DNA of 64,000 nt from contig NZ_LHPC01000017.1 in the NCBI RefSeq assembly GCF_001297125.1, positions 1-64,000 on the forward strand. The letters run 5' to 3'. Shown piece by piece: positions 29,276 to 36,845 of the stretch. The DNA comes from Pseudomonas sp. RIT-PI-q (GTDB taxonomy: Bacteria > Pseudomonadota > Gammaproteobacteria > Pseudomonadales > Pseudomonadaceae). The translations under genes and the position numbers were made by a program. Positions within the stretch are counted from its first letter, which is position 1. Each line of letters begins with the position of its first letter. The notes below the pieces were generated by a model, which saw only the letters and a list, made by a program, of their open reading frames with translations, was not told the origin of the DNA and did not search any database.

Positions 29276-29905
29276 ATGAACATCAAGATCCTGGCTTTAC
29301 TGCTGTTGGCTTTCTGCGCTCAACCGGCCTGGAGCCAAACACCTCCCGCCGCCTCCCCGGCTGCCGATAGCGCTGCACTGACCACACGCCTGGCCCTGCG
29401 CGATCTGTGGGTCGAGCATATTTTCTGGATCAGAAACTACGCAATCGCTAACCAGGCCGCTGATAAACAGCAAGCAAAAGTCGCCGCCGACCAAGTCGTC
29501 GAGAATGCCACGCAAATCGCCAACAGCATCGCTCCGCTCTACGGCCAGCCCGCTGCTGATCAACTGCTCAAGCTGCTTGCCGGTCACTGGGGCGCGGTGA
29601 AACACTACAGCGACGCCACAGTCGCCAAAGACGCAAAAGGCAAGCAGGCCGCCGTCGCGGATTTGACCAGTAATGCCAAGGCCATCGCGGCGTTCCTGGC
29701 CAAAGCCAACCCCAATCTGCCTGAAGCCACACTGGTGACCATGCTGGCAGCCCACGGCGGCCACCATGTCGCCCAGGTCGATGAACTCGCCGCCCACGAT
29801 TACGCCGGCGAAGCACGTACCTGGCAGATGATGCGCAGCCACATCGTGGCGCTGGCGGACGCGCTGACGGCCGCACTGGTCAAGCAATTCCCGGACAAGT
29901 TCTGA
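29276..29905 (+). CDS. Exported all-helical protein of unknown function
   Basis: This 209-residue protein has a signal peptide (MNIKILALLLLAFCAQPAWS) and a helical mature part rich in Ala, Gln and Lys. It has a distinct LRDLWVEHIFWIRNY segment near residue 50, LLKLLAGHWGAVKHY near 105 and LAAHGGHHVAQVDELAAHDY near 170. Repeated His in the predicted helices suggests a metal- or haem-binding bundle, but no defined motif is met and I do not recognise the family with confidence. The SufR-like regulator gene starts 19 bp downstream, so the two probably form an operon. Confidence 0.7.
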   Translation: MNIKILALLLLAFCAQPAWSQTPPAASPAADSAALTTRLALRDLWVEHIFWIRNYAIANQAADKQQAKVAADQVVENATQIANSIAPLYGQPAADQLLKLLAGHWGAVKHYSDATVAKDAKGKQAAVADLTSNAKAIAAFLAKANPNLPEATLVTMLAAHGGHHVAQVDELAAHDYAGEARTWQMMRSHIVALADALTAALVKQFPDKF

Positions 29906-29924
29906 TACCGCGCGAGGGCACACC

Positions 29925-30599
29925 ATGCTTGAAGGATTGGGCCGTACACAGCAGGACCTGCTCAATGCGCTGCTGTACCACGCGAGTGGCATGAGCATTG
30001 ACGAGTTGGCTGACCATCTTTCGGTGACACGCACCGCGATTCGCCAGCATCTGGCGGCTCTGGAGCGCGACGGATTGGTGCTGCGCGGCGAAACCCGGCC
30101 TACGGGTCGGCGACCCGAGCAGCTGTATCGGCTCACCGACCATGGGAAGGAGCAGTTTCCCCGCCAGTATCAGATGCTGGCCAGTGTGCTGATCGAAGAA
30201 GTGGCCGACATCATCGGCCCCGAGGCCCTGGCTTCATTGATGCGCAGCATGGGCCGCAAACTGGCCCAGGACCGTGAACCCCGGGTCGTGGACGAAGCCA
30301 GGATCGTGCATCACATGAACCAGGCGGGATACGAAGCCGAAGTGTTTTTTCGTTCATCCGACGACAAGGAAATCGTCGCGCACAACTGCGTTTTTCACCG
30401 CCTGGCCGCGGCCCACCCGGTCGTTTGCGAGTTGGACCTGGCTTTGATCGGGGCGTTGGGTGGTGGTGATGTCGACCACACGGAATGCATGGTAAGGGGC
30501 GGCAATGTCTGCCGTTTCAAACTCCTGCCAGTCGTAAAAACGGCCACCGAGCCTGATAACTCTTTGCCTTCTGCTCATACAAATCCGGCTGGTGATTGA
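29925..30599 (+). CDS. SufR-like HTH regulator with four-cysteine C-terminus
   Basis: This 224-residue protein has an N-terminal winged helix (LLNALLYHASGMSIDELADH, then LSVTRTAIRQHLAALERDGL) like ArsR/DeoR-type SufR proteins. The C-terminal half has Cys155, Cys168, Cys188 and Cys196. The Cys-x12-Cys step resembles the Fe-S-ligating part of cyanobacterial SufR. An iron-sulfur or redox-sensing repressor is likely. The last 20 or so residues (KTATEPDNSLPSAHTNPAGD) lie beyond the cysteines and overlap the tail of the convergent gene by 83 bp. The partner gene is the helical exported protein just upstream. Confidence 0.78.
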   Translation: MLEGLGRTQQDLLNALLYHASGMSIDELADHLSVTRTAIRQHLAALERDGLVLRGETRPTGRRPEQLYRLTDHGKEQFPRQYQMLASVLIEEVADIIGPEALASLMRSMGRKLAQDREPRVVDEARIVHHMNQAGYEAEVFFRSSDDKEIVAHNCVFHRLAAAHPVVCELDLALIGALGGGDVDHTECMVRGGNVCRFKLLPVVKTATEPDNSLPSAHTNPAGD

Positions 30600-31077
30600 G
30601 CGGGTTGATACGCAACAGCCCTGCTTCGACATCACCCAAACCGTAAGGCGCATACACCTCGCCGGTCACTACATCCAGGCCGATACACGTCCCCGCAACC
30701 AAGTACCGATCAATGCCATCCCTTGCTGACAGGAGCTTGGGATACGCCCGGCCAAATCGCTGCCCGTACCAAAGGTGAACCCGCGCCTGGTTCTTGATTT
30801 CAATGTTCACATCGAGGTCGTGAAAGAGGCTGCGTGCGGCAATGATCACTTCGTTCTCGGCCTCCCACGACTCGTCTTCATCAAAGTAAAAAACGTCGTA
30901 GTCCTTGATGCCCCAATCCGTGGGACGGCCGGACTGATGATTCCAGACCGCCTGAAAAAGACAGCCCGCCGTCAACAGACATTGGTTCAGGCCAAGCGAA
31001 GGCAAGCGCCGGACCAGCTCGGCGTTGACCGGGTTGGTCATGGCGATCTCGGTTAGCGTTTCGGCCGTTAATGTCAT
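30517..31077 (-). CDS. Nucleotidyltransferase-family protein
   Basis: This 186-residue protein has the family's GIKDYDVFYFDEDESWEAE core (residues about 57-76), where the D-x-D-x pattern resembles the metal-binding aspartates of polymerase-beta-type nucleotidyltransferases. VNIEIKNQARVHLWY near 110 follows. The start at 31077 has AAGGAG at good spacing. The substrate is unknown. The end overlaps the SufR-like gene on the other strand by 83 bp. Confidence 0.72.
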   Translation of the reverse strand: MTLTAETLTEIAMTNPVNAELVRRLPSLGLNQCLLTAGCLFQAVWNHQSGRPTDWGIKDYDVFYFDEDESWEAENEVIIAARSLFHDLDVNIEIKNQARVHLWYGQRFGRAYPKLLSARDGIDRYLVAGTCIGLDVVTGEVYAPYGLGDVEAGLLRINPLNHQPDLYEQKAKSYQARWPFLRLAGV

Positions 31078-31145
31078 GCTCTCTCCTTGAGGGGGTGTTT
31101 GCGACGGATCCCACCCTACCGGCGATCCAGGGCCCACCACAAGTC

Positions 31146-31224
31146 GCTGCTCGCGAATGCGCCTATTCAGTCAGATCAATGTTGAATCTGCCGGCGTCTT
31201 CGCGAGCAAGCTCTGCTCCTACAG
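31146..31224. repeat. REPIN with CAGTCA...TGTTGAAT spacer
   Basis: A partial left REP (GCTGCTCGCGAATGCG) and full right REP (GTCTTCGCGAGCAAGCTCTG and on) enclose a spacer containing CAGTCAGATCAATGTTGAAT. The spacer is closely related to the ones at 49851 and 49988, so it is one spacer class at three sites. It lies between the nucleotidyltransferase and polyamine genes. Confidence 0.8.
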
Positions 31225-31235
31225 GTGATGTTCGG

Positions 31236-32324
31236 TCAGGTGTTGGTTTTCAGTTTGGTCCACAGACGAGTGCTCAACCGTGCGATAGCGGCGGGCAGGT
31301 CTTCGACGGTAAACAGCTTGTCCATCACGTTTTTCGGCGGGTAAATCGCCAGGTCCTGCTTCACCGACGGCGTCACAAACTCATCCGCGGCGCTGTTGGG
31401 GTTGGCGTAATGGATGCTGTTGCTGATGTTGGCGATGACCTGAGGGTTCAACAGGTAATTCATGTACGCGTAAGCATTCTTCTCATGCGGCGCGCTCTTG
31501 GGCATGACCACCATATCGAGCCAAAGGGTCGATCCCTCGTCAGGAATCGAATAGGCGATTTCGATGCCGTTCTTGGCTTCCTTGGCGCTGGCGGCGGCTT
31601 GCACGATGTCGCCGTTGAAGCCGATCACCGCGCAGACATTGCCATTCGCCAGATCGCTGATGTACTTGGAGGCGTGAAAATATTGGACGTAAGGTCTGAT
31701 TTTCAACAGCGCCTGCTCGGCTTTCTTATAGTCCGCTGGCTCATGGCTATGGGGCGGCAGTCCGAGGTAATTGAGGGTGATCGGCAGGATCTGCGTCGGG
31801 TTATCGATAATCGCCACGCCGCACTCACTCAGCTTCTTGATGTTGTTCTCATCAAAAAACAGGCTCCAGGAATGGGTGACATCGGTGTTGCCGAAGATCG
31901 CTTTGATTTTTTCGACGTTGTAGCCAATCCCCGCCGTGCCCCACATGTACGGATAGCCGTACTGGTTGCCGGGATCATTGACCTCGAGTTTTTTCAGCAA
32001 CGCCGGGTCAAGGTTTTTCCAGTTGGGCAACTGGCTTTTATCCAGCTTCTGAATCGCCCCTGCCTTGATCAACCGGGACAGAAAATGGTTCGACGGACTG
32101 ACCACGTCATAACCGGTATTGCCCGTCATCAGTTTTGATTCGAGGACTTCGTTGCTGTCATGAATGTCGTACGTCGCCTTGATCCCCGTTTCCTTGGTGA
32201 AATTGGTCAAGGTATCGTCGGCAATGTAGCCGTTCCAGTTGGAAATATTGACGACTTCGTCCGCGTAACCGACTGCCGAAAACGACGCGAGCAAGACCAT
32301 CAGGGAAAGTTTATTGGCGTGCAT
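31236..32324 (-). CDS. Polyamine ABC transporter periplasmic binding protein (PotF/SpuD-like)
   Basis: This protein of about 362 residues has a signal peptide (ANKLSLMVLLASFSAVGYA) and the PotF/SpuD-type type II binding fold: VVNISNWNGYIADDTLTNF at the mature start, then YDVVSPSNHFLSRLIKAGAI, YMWGTAGIGYN and ASKYISDLANGNVCAVIGF. It binds putrescine, spermidine or a related amine. The start at 32324 has AAGGTG; TTG at 32330 is a weaker option. No permease or ATPase gene is adjacent, so it must be served by another system or act as a sensor. It follows the oxidase gene by 57 bp. Confidence 0.88.
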   Translation of the reverse strand: MHANKLSLMVLLASFSAVGYADEVVNISNWNGYIADDTLTNFTKETGIKATYDIHDSNEVLESKLMTGNTGYDVVSPSNHFLSRLIKAGAIQKLDKSQLPNWKNLDPALLKKLEVNDPGNQYGYPYMWGTAGIGYNVEKIKAIFGNTDVTHSWSLFFDENNIKKLSECGVAIIDNPTQILPITLNYLGLPPHSHEPADYKKAEQALLKIRPYVQYFHASKYISDLANGNVCAVIGFNGDIVQAAASAKEAKNGIEIAYSIPDEGSTLWLDMVVMPKSAPHEKNAYAYMNYLLNPQVIANISNSIHYANPNSAADEFVTPSVKQDLAIYPPKNVMDKLFTVEDLPAAIARLSTRLWTKLKTNT

Positions 32325-32381
32325 GTTCAATCACCTTTTTAGGAGCTTTTATTCTTTTGGGGCTTTTTCTTTTGAGGGTTT

Positions 32382-33683
32382 TTAGATTTCTGTTCTGGCC
32401 CTGACCGCCTCCACGCGCATTCGAAGCATGGCACCGATATCGAGCAAGGGTTTGGGCGGGAGCCAGCCCGGCTGGGCTCTGTGCATCACCGAACGCAAGA
32501 TGGGCGAACTGGCGCCCGAGGCCATTTCAGCCAGCAGGCGCCCCCAAAGGGTGCCGCGCGCGACGCCCGAACCGTTGCACCCGGCCACGGCAAACAGGCC
32601 CTCTTCGACTTTGGCAAAATATGGTTGTCCGGTGCGCGAGGCGCTCAAGTGGCCGGTCCAGGTGTACTGAATATCCTGCTCGGTCAGTGACGGAAAACGC
32701 CGCTGCAAACCCAGCACGTGGTGTTGGCGACGGAGCAAAAGCTCACTGTTGGTCAGATCCTTGGAGCGGTATTCCGCGGTGTTGCGGATCATCACACGAC
32801 GATCCGGGGTCAGCCGTACCGTGGCACCCAGCGGCCGGGTGGACAGCACGCCCCACGGTTCCACACTGCCAATGGCCTTGAATTCCTCATCGCTGAGCGG
32901 CCGCGTCAGGCTGGCGCTGAGTTCCATAGGGAAGGTGCCGCTGTCATCGATTCCCGCACGCGGAATGAACGCGTTCAGGCACACCAACACTTGCTTCGCC
33001 TCAATGCATCCATCAATGCCGTTTGCGCGAATACGCCCCTTGTCCAAGCGTTCCAGGCCGGTGATCTCGGTGTTTTCATAAAGGGTCACGCCGTCCGGCA
33101 GCGCATTGAGCAGGCCCTTCACGTATTTCGCCGGTTGCAGCAATGCGTTGCCATTGCCGCACCAAATCGCGGCCCGGTAATGCCGGGTTCCGAGTTTCTC
33201 GATCAGCTGTTCACCTTGCAGAAAGTGCGCAGACGCCCCGACGGCTTTGAGCGTCGCCAGTTTTTCCTCAACATGCGTCAGCTTGGCCGGGTCGCTGACC
33301 GCAAAGAAATACCCGGAATCGCGCCAGTCGCACTCGATGCCGTGCCGTGCAATGCGTTGACGCACCTCGTCGCTGGCCGCGCGTGAAATCGAGGTATCCA
33401 CTTCATAACCGGCGAAGCCCGCATGGCCCAGAAGCTCATCGGTGGCCGGATGTTCATGACCCACCACGAACCCTGAATTGCGCGCCGAGGCACCTTGTGC
33501 CGCACGCTGCCGGTCGACGACCACGATGCGTGCCTGAGGGTGCATTTCCGCCAGCGAATGTGCGGCGGACAGGCCAGTGATACCGGCACCGATGACCAGC
33601 CAATCGGCTGTTTGCCTGCCGCTCAGGCGATCACGAACGGGCGCACTGCCCGCCTGCGCAATCCAGCCACATACGTTTTCCAT
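32382..33683 (-). CDS. puuB: FAD-dependent oxidoreductase, PuuB/PauB (gamma-glutamylputrescine oxidase) family
   Basis: This 433-residue DAO-fold flavoenzyme has the dinucleotide motif VIGAGITGLSAAHSLAE near residue 31, then VVDRQRAAQGASARNSGFVVG near 53 and the C-terminal GCNGSGVARGTLWGRLLAE. Such proteins oxidise gamma-glutamylated diamines to aldehydes in polyamine breakdown. GAGGTG precedes the start at 33683. The polyamine-binding protein gene follows, which supports a polyamine role. A LysR-type gene is divergent. The exact amine is unproven. Confidence 0.88.
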   Translation of the reverse strand: MENVCGWIAQAGSAPVRDRLSGRQTADWLVIGAGITGLSAAHSLAEMHPQARIVVVDRQRAAQGASARNSGFVVGHEHPATDELLGHAGFAGYEVDTSISRAASDEVRQRIARHGIECDWRDSGYFFAVSDPAKLTHVEEKLATLKAVGASAHFLQGEQLIEKLGTRHYRAAIWCGNGNALLQPAKYVKGLLNALPDGVTLYENTEITGLERLDKGRIRANGIDGCIEAKQVLVCLNAFIPRAGIDDSGTFPMELSASLTRPLSDEEFKAIGSVEPWGVLSTRPLGATVRLTPDRRVMIRNTAEYRSKDLTNSELLLRRQHHVLGLQRRFPSLTEQDIQYTWTGHLSASRTGQPYFAKVEEGLFAVAGCNGSGVARGTLWGRLLAEMASGASSPILRSVMHRAQPGWLPPKPLLDIGAMLRMRVEAVRARTEI

Positions 33684-33725
33684 GGGTCACCTCATTTGAC
33701 TGTCGTTCCGCGAGCCGCCTCACCC

Positions 33726-33814
33726 CCTGTAGGAGCTGCCGAAGGCTGCGATCTTTTGATTTTCGTTTCTAAAATCAAGATCAAAAGATCGCAGCCTTCG
33801 GCAGCTCCTACAGG
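33726..33814. repeat. Perfect 35-bp inverted repeat (large hairpin)
   Basis: The arm at 33726-33760 is the exact complement of 33780-33814, around a 19-base loop. The arms hold GTAGGAGCTGCCGAAGGCTG and GATCTTTTGAT. The same unit occurs once at 19297-19330 and partly near 16898-16936. It lies between puuB and the LysR gene and could disturb transcription from either side. Confidence 0.92.
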
Positions 33815-33933
33815 TTCAACCACATGCATTAATTGCATGAGTAGTTTGAGATGACGGTCGCTAGAGCTAGAATCTATAAGGTATGTGGTGTTACAACCAA
33901 CGTTATAAAATCATCGAGCTATTCTGAAAACGC

Positions 33934-34830
33934 ATGGATAAAATCCGTCACGTCCCGTCTCTCCAGGCTATGCAGGCCTTGGTGGAAGTCGCTGATTCGG
34001 GCAGCTTCACCCAGGCTGCGCAAAAGCTCTGCCTGACCCAAAGCGCAGTGAGCCGGCAAATCCAGCAATTGGAGAGTCACTTCGGCGTACCGCTGTTCGT
34101 CAGGAGCAGTCGCAGTATTCGACTGACCCCGGAGGGCGAACAGGTGCTTGCCAGCGCGCGCACTATCCTTGAGCAATTGAAGGCACTCGAGGATCGGCTT
34201 AACCCGCAGAATCGCCCTTTTCGCATTCGCATGCATGTGTCGCTGGCGGTTCGTTGGTTGCTGCCCAAGCTGAGCGATTTCTACCGGCGTCACCCGGAGA
34301 TTTCCCTGGCGATCGAAACCGTGGCGACGGAAATCGTCGAGCCGGCCAGCGACAGTGACGCCTACATTCTTTATCTGCCCGAGCCGTCCAGTGATCCGGT
34401 CTGCCTGACCTTGTTCGAGGAAGCGCTGGTGCCGGTATGCGCCCCGGGCCTGGCCAGTTCAACCCGGCCATTGGCGTCCGTGGACGACCTCACAGGTTTC
34501 GCGCTGCTCCATCGCTCGGCGGACATGCAAGCCTGGATAGACTGGCTGGCCGCCAATGACGGCAGGTCGCTGGACGACTACCGACACATCCCCTTCAACC
34601 TTGACGAACTGGCACTCGATGCCGCGGCGCGCGGCTTGGGGGTGGCCGTGACCGACTTGACCCTGGCCGAGGAATCCATCGATCGCGGCGTGCTCGTCGT
34701 CCCGTTCGGCCAGCCCCTGAAGACTGGCGGAGTCTATTCGCTGTGCCCGCAACCCTCGGCCACCTCGCACCCGGCGTGTGCGCTGATCCTGCAATGGTTT
34801 GCCGACCAGGCCGCCACAAATCACCTGTAG
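33934..34830 (+). CDS. LysR-family regulator (GcvA/AmpR-like)
   Basis: This 298-residue protein has the LysR winged helix (LQAMQALVEVADSGSFTQAA followed by QKLCLTQSAVSRQIQQLE, residues 10-50) and the GcvA-like effector domain (RMHVSLAVRWLLPKLSDF near 92). It is divergent from puuB and so probably controls the polyamine module. The effector cannot be deduced. The region between the genes contains a large hairpin but no clear T-N11-A site was assigned. Confidence 0.9.
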   Translation: MDKIRHVPSLQAMQALVEVADSGSFTQAAQKLCLTQSAVSRQIQQLESHFGVPLFVRSSRSIRLTPEGEQVLASARTILEQLKALEDRLNPQNRPFRIRMHVSLAVRWLLPKLSDFYRRHPEISLAIETVATEIVEPASDSDAYILYLPEPSSDPVCLTLFEEALVPVCAPGLASSTRPLASVDDLTGFALLHRSADMQAWIDWLAANDGRSLDDYRHIPFNLDELALDAAARGLGVAVTDLTLAEESIDRGVLVVPFGQPLKTGGVYSLCPQPSATSHPACALILQWFADQAATNHL

Positions 34831-34860
34831 CCGCTGGCGAAGCCTGCGTTCGGCTCTGTA

Positions 34861-35050
34861 GCAGCTGTCGAGCTTGCGAGGCTGCGTTCGGCTCTGTAGC
34901 AGCTGTCGAGCTTGCGAGGCTGCGTTCGGCTATGTAGCAGCTGTCGAGCTTGCGAGGCTGCGTTCGGCTGCGCAGCAGCTGTCGAGCTTGCGAGGCTGCG
35001 TTCGGCTCTGTAGCAGCTGTCGAGCTTGCGAGGCTGCGTTCGGCTGCGCA
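34861..35050. repeat. Five tandem copies of a 38-bp repeat
   Basis: A 38-bp unit (GCAGCTGTCGAGCTTGCGAG, then GCTGCGTTCGGCTCTGTA) occurs five times head to tail at 34861, 34899, 34937, 34975 and 35013. Copies differ only at a few bases near the end (CTCTGTA, CTATGTA, CTGCGCA). The unit is a relative of REP elements. Local amplification by slippage or recombination is likely. It is directly after the LysR stop. Confidence 0.92.
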
Positions 35051-35157
35051 GCAGTCGTGAACTCAGGCAATGCGGTGTATCAGGAAAACCGCGTGTTCAG
35101 GGTTCACGACTGCTACGCAGCCGAACGCAGCCTCGCAAGCTCGACAGCTGCTACAGA
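35051..35157. repeat. Inverted copy closing the tandem array as a hairpin
   Basis: GCAGTCGTGAAC (35051 on) pairs with GTTCACGACTGC near 35101, and a further stretch (35112-35157, AGCCGAACGCAGCCTCGCAA onward) is the reverse complement of the 38-bp unit. The array and this copy could form a long cruciform. Confidence 0.85.
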
Positions 35158-35204
35158 GCCGGATGCAGGCTGTGCCAGCTGCTACACGGGTCGTGTTTTG
35201 GCTA

Positions 35205-35426
35205 CTATGTTCCGCCGCCTACCCCTTCTATCGCCTTGGCAAAAGCGACGCCGGCCTCGCGAACCAACTTGCGCCATTCAGCGCTGTTAATCAGGCCTGT
35301 ACGCTCCATCTCATCGGCGGCTTTCAACAGTTCGTCGTACTGCTCTTCAGCATCCATGCGGATTTTTGGCTCTTTCAGGAGCTGATACCAGGCAGCCAAA
35401 GCCTGCTCTTTTTGATCATCCGTCAT
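35205..35426 (-). CDS. Small conserved-looking helical protein
   Basis: This 73-residue protein is charged and helical (DDQKEQALAAWYQLLKEPKI, DAEEQYDELLKAADEMERTG, SAEWRKLVREAGVAFAKAIE). GGAAG lies eight bases before the ATG. It has no signal or membrane segment and likely acts in the cytoplasm. I do not recognise the function. Codon use matches the neighbours. It ends close to the repeat array. Confidence 0.65.
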   Translation of the reverse strand: MTDDQKEQALAAWYQLLKEPKIRMDAEEQYDELLKAADEMERTGLINSAEWRKLVREAGVAFAKAIEGVGGGT

Positions 35427-35505
35427 GGCCAGACTTCCAAAGGATTGTGCTCATTTGGAAGGTCCGCGTTGTATAGCCGTTCCTCGGCTCCGACGTACGG
35501 CGATG

Positions 35506-35521
35506 ATTACAAACATGTCAT
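35506..35521. promoter_or_regulatory. Candidate heavy-metal response-regulator box 1
   Basis: ATTACAAACATGTCAT lies 102 bp upstream of the alpha/beta hydrolase start. It matches the box at 36410-36425 in 15 of 16 bases, and resembles the CusR/CopR-type site (ATGACAA-N2-TTGTCAT). It predicts that the hydrolase gene belongs to the regulon of the two-component system encoded just downstream. Confidence 0.6.
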
Positions 35522-35623
35522 CGAGATGTCAGCGTAGCCAGCACCCTCGCTTCATACAGTGAAGTCGTCAGTCACCCATACCGGGTGACACGCCACCTAC
35601 TGATGATGACAAGGGTCGACACC

Positions 35624-36394
35624 ATGAAACCACTCAGCAAACTCTGCCTGATCGCCGCCAGCCTGTTCATGTTGGGCAGCGGTTCCGCCATGGCCAGCGA
35701 CATCGCACCGGTCAAGGCCAACAACGTCGTGCTGGTGCACGGTTCCTGGGCCGATGGTTCCAGTTGGTCGGAGGTGATTTCGCGGTTGCAGGCTGCCGGG
35801 CTGCACGTTACCGCCGTGCAAAACCCATTGACCTCAGTCGCCGACGACGTCGCCGCCACCAAGCGTGTACTCAACCAACAGGACGGCCCGACCGTGCTGG
35901 TCGGCCACTCTTACGCCGGCACCGTGGTCAGTGAAGCCGGGGTCAATCCGAAAGTCAGCTCGCTGGTTTACGTCGCGGCACGGGCGCCGGATGCAGGCGA
36001 AGACTTCGTCGCGCTGTCGGCCAAATACCCGACCATGCCCGTGCGCGCCGGCACCGAAGAACACGACGGTTTTATCAGCCTGAAGCAAGACGCTTTCCTC
36101 AAATACTTCGCCAGTGACGTGCCTCACGACAAGGCGATGGAACTGTTCGCCGTCCAGCAACCGATCGCCAAAACCCTGTTCACCGACCGCACGACAGCAG
36201 CGGCCTGGCACTCCAAGCCGACCTGGTACGCGGTCTCCAGCCTCGACCAGACGATCAACCCGGACCTGGAACGCTTCCTCGCCAAGCGCATGGGCGCGAC
36301 CACCATCGAGTTGCCGTCGAGCCACTTGTCCCTTGTCTCCCACTCCAGGGAAATCGCCGACCTGATCCTCGAAGCCGCCGGTCGCCAGCCATAA
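35624..36394 (+). CDS. Secreted alpha/beta hydrolase
   Basis: This 256-residue protein has a signal peptide (MKPLSKLCLIAASLFMLGSG, cleaved after AMA near residue 26). It has an alpha/beta hydrolase core: NNVVLVHGSWADGSSW (oxyanion loop), nucleophile Ser in VGHSYAGTVVSEA near residue 98, and a likely catalytic His in SSHLSLVSH near 238. It is of the short RsbQ/EstC-like class. The substrate is unknown; an ester or similar is expected. AAGGG lies before the ATG. The upstream response-regulator box suggests induction together with the metal sensor system. Confidence 0.85.
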   Translation: MKPLSKLCLIAASLFMLGSGSAMASDIAPVKANNVVLVHGSWADGSSWSEVISRLQAAGLHVTAVQNPLTSVADDVAATKRVLNQQDGPTVLVGHSYAGTVVSEAGVNPKVSSLVYVAARAPDAGEDFVALSAKYPTMPVRAGTEEHDGFISLKQDAFLKYFASDVPHDKAMELFAVQQPIAKTLFTDRTTAAAWHSKPTWYAVSSLDQTINPDLERFLAKRMGATTIELPSSHLSLVSHSREIADLILEAAGRQP

Positions 36395-36409
36395 CGCCCG
36401 CGCCGTTTC

Positions 36410-36425
36410 ATTACAAACTTGTCAT
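36410..36425. promoter_or_regulatory. Candidate heavy-metal response-regulator box 2
   Basis: ATTACAAACTTGTCAT lies 100 bp upstream of the DUF2790 start, at the head of the DUF2790-response regulator-kinase unit. It nearly fits ATGACAA-N2-TTGTCAT, the inverted repeat known for CusR and related regulators. It suggests autoregulation. Confidence 0.6.
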
Positions 36426-36524
36426 TGAACTGTTGGTCGGCTGTCCGGATCGCCTGGTTAACCTGAACTCACTGCCAGGCAACACCTTCCGGCAGCCCAC
36501 CGCCCCAGATTGGAGAACATCATC

Positions 36525-36782
36525 ATGAAACTGTTAATCCTCGGTTTTGCAGCCCTCCTCGCCACCGGTTCGGCGTTTGCCGATACCCCGGCCGCAGCCC
36601 CCATCATCCACGACAAAACCGGTTTCTTCGTCCACCTCGACGTCGCCAAAGAACTGTCCAGTACCGACATCTCACAAGCCTGTGGCATCGTCCCAGCACG
36701 GTTCAATTACCTCGACCACCAGGGTCGCGAGCATCAGCTGGATTACCAGGTCCAGGGCATGGGTTGCATCAATGATCATTGA
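36525..36782 (+). CDS. DUF2790 small periplasmic protein
   Basis: This 85-residue protein has a signal peptide (MKLLILGFAALLATGSAFA) and a short mature domain with HLDVAKELSSTDISQACGIV, PARFNYLDHQG and Cys at two places (ACGIV and GMGCIN). It belongs to the Pseudomonas-enriched DUF2790 family, whose members are often metal-induced; I believe PtrA of P. aeruginosa, a copper-related protein, is one. GGAG lies nine bases before the start. Its place in front of the two-component genes fits a metal stress role. Confidence 0.85.
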   Translation: MKLLILGFAALLATGSAFADTPAAAPIIHDKTGFFVHLDVAKELSSTDISQACGIVPARFNYLDHQGREHQLDYQVQGMGCINDH

Positions 36783-36845
36783 TTCGGCAACTGTACTTGC
36801 AACTGATCGGGCTACACTGGCGCCAAAGGGCTGAGGCAACTATCC

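Noticed and set aside
32382..33683. Amino-acid deaminase or sarcosine oxidase as the function of the flavoenzyme
   Set aside because: The adjacent polyamine-binding protein and the ASARNSGFVVG motif fit PuuB/PauB better, though the wider DAO family cannot be fully excluded.
34861..35157. Possible CRISPR array
   Set aside because: The 38-bp units follow each other directly with no unique spacers, and no cas gene is near. It is a tandem repeat.
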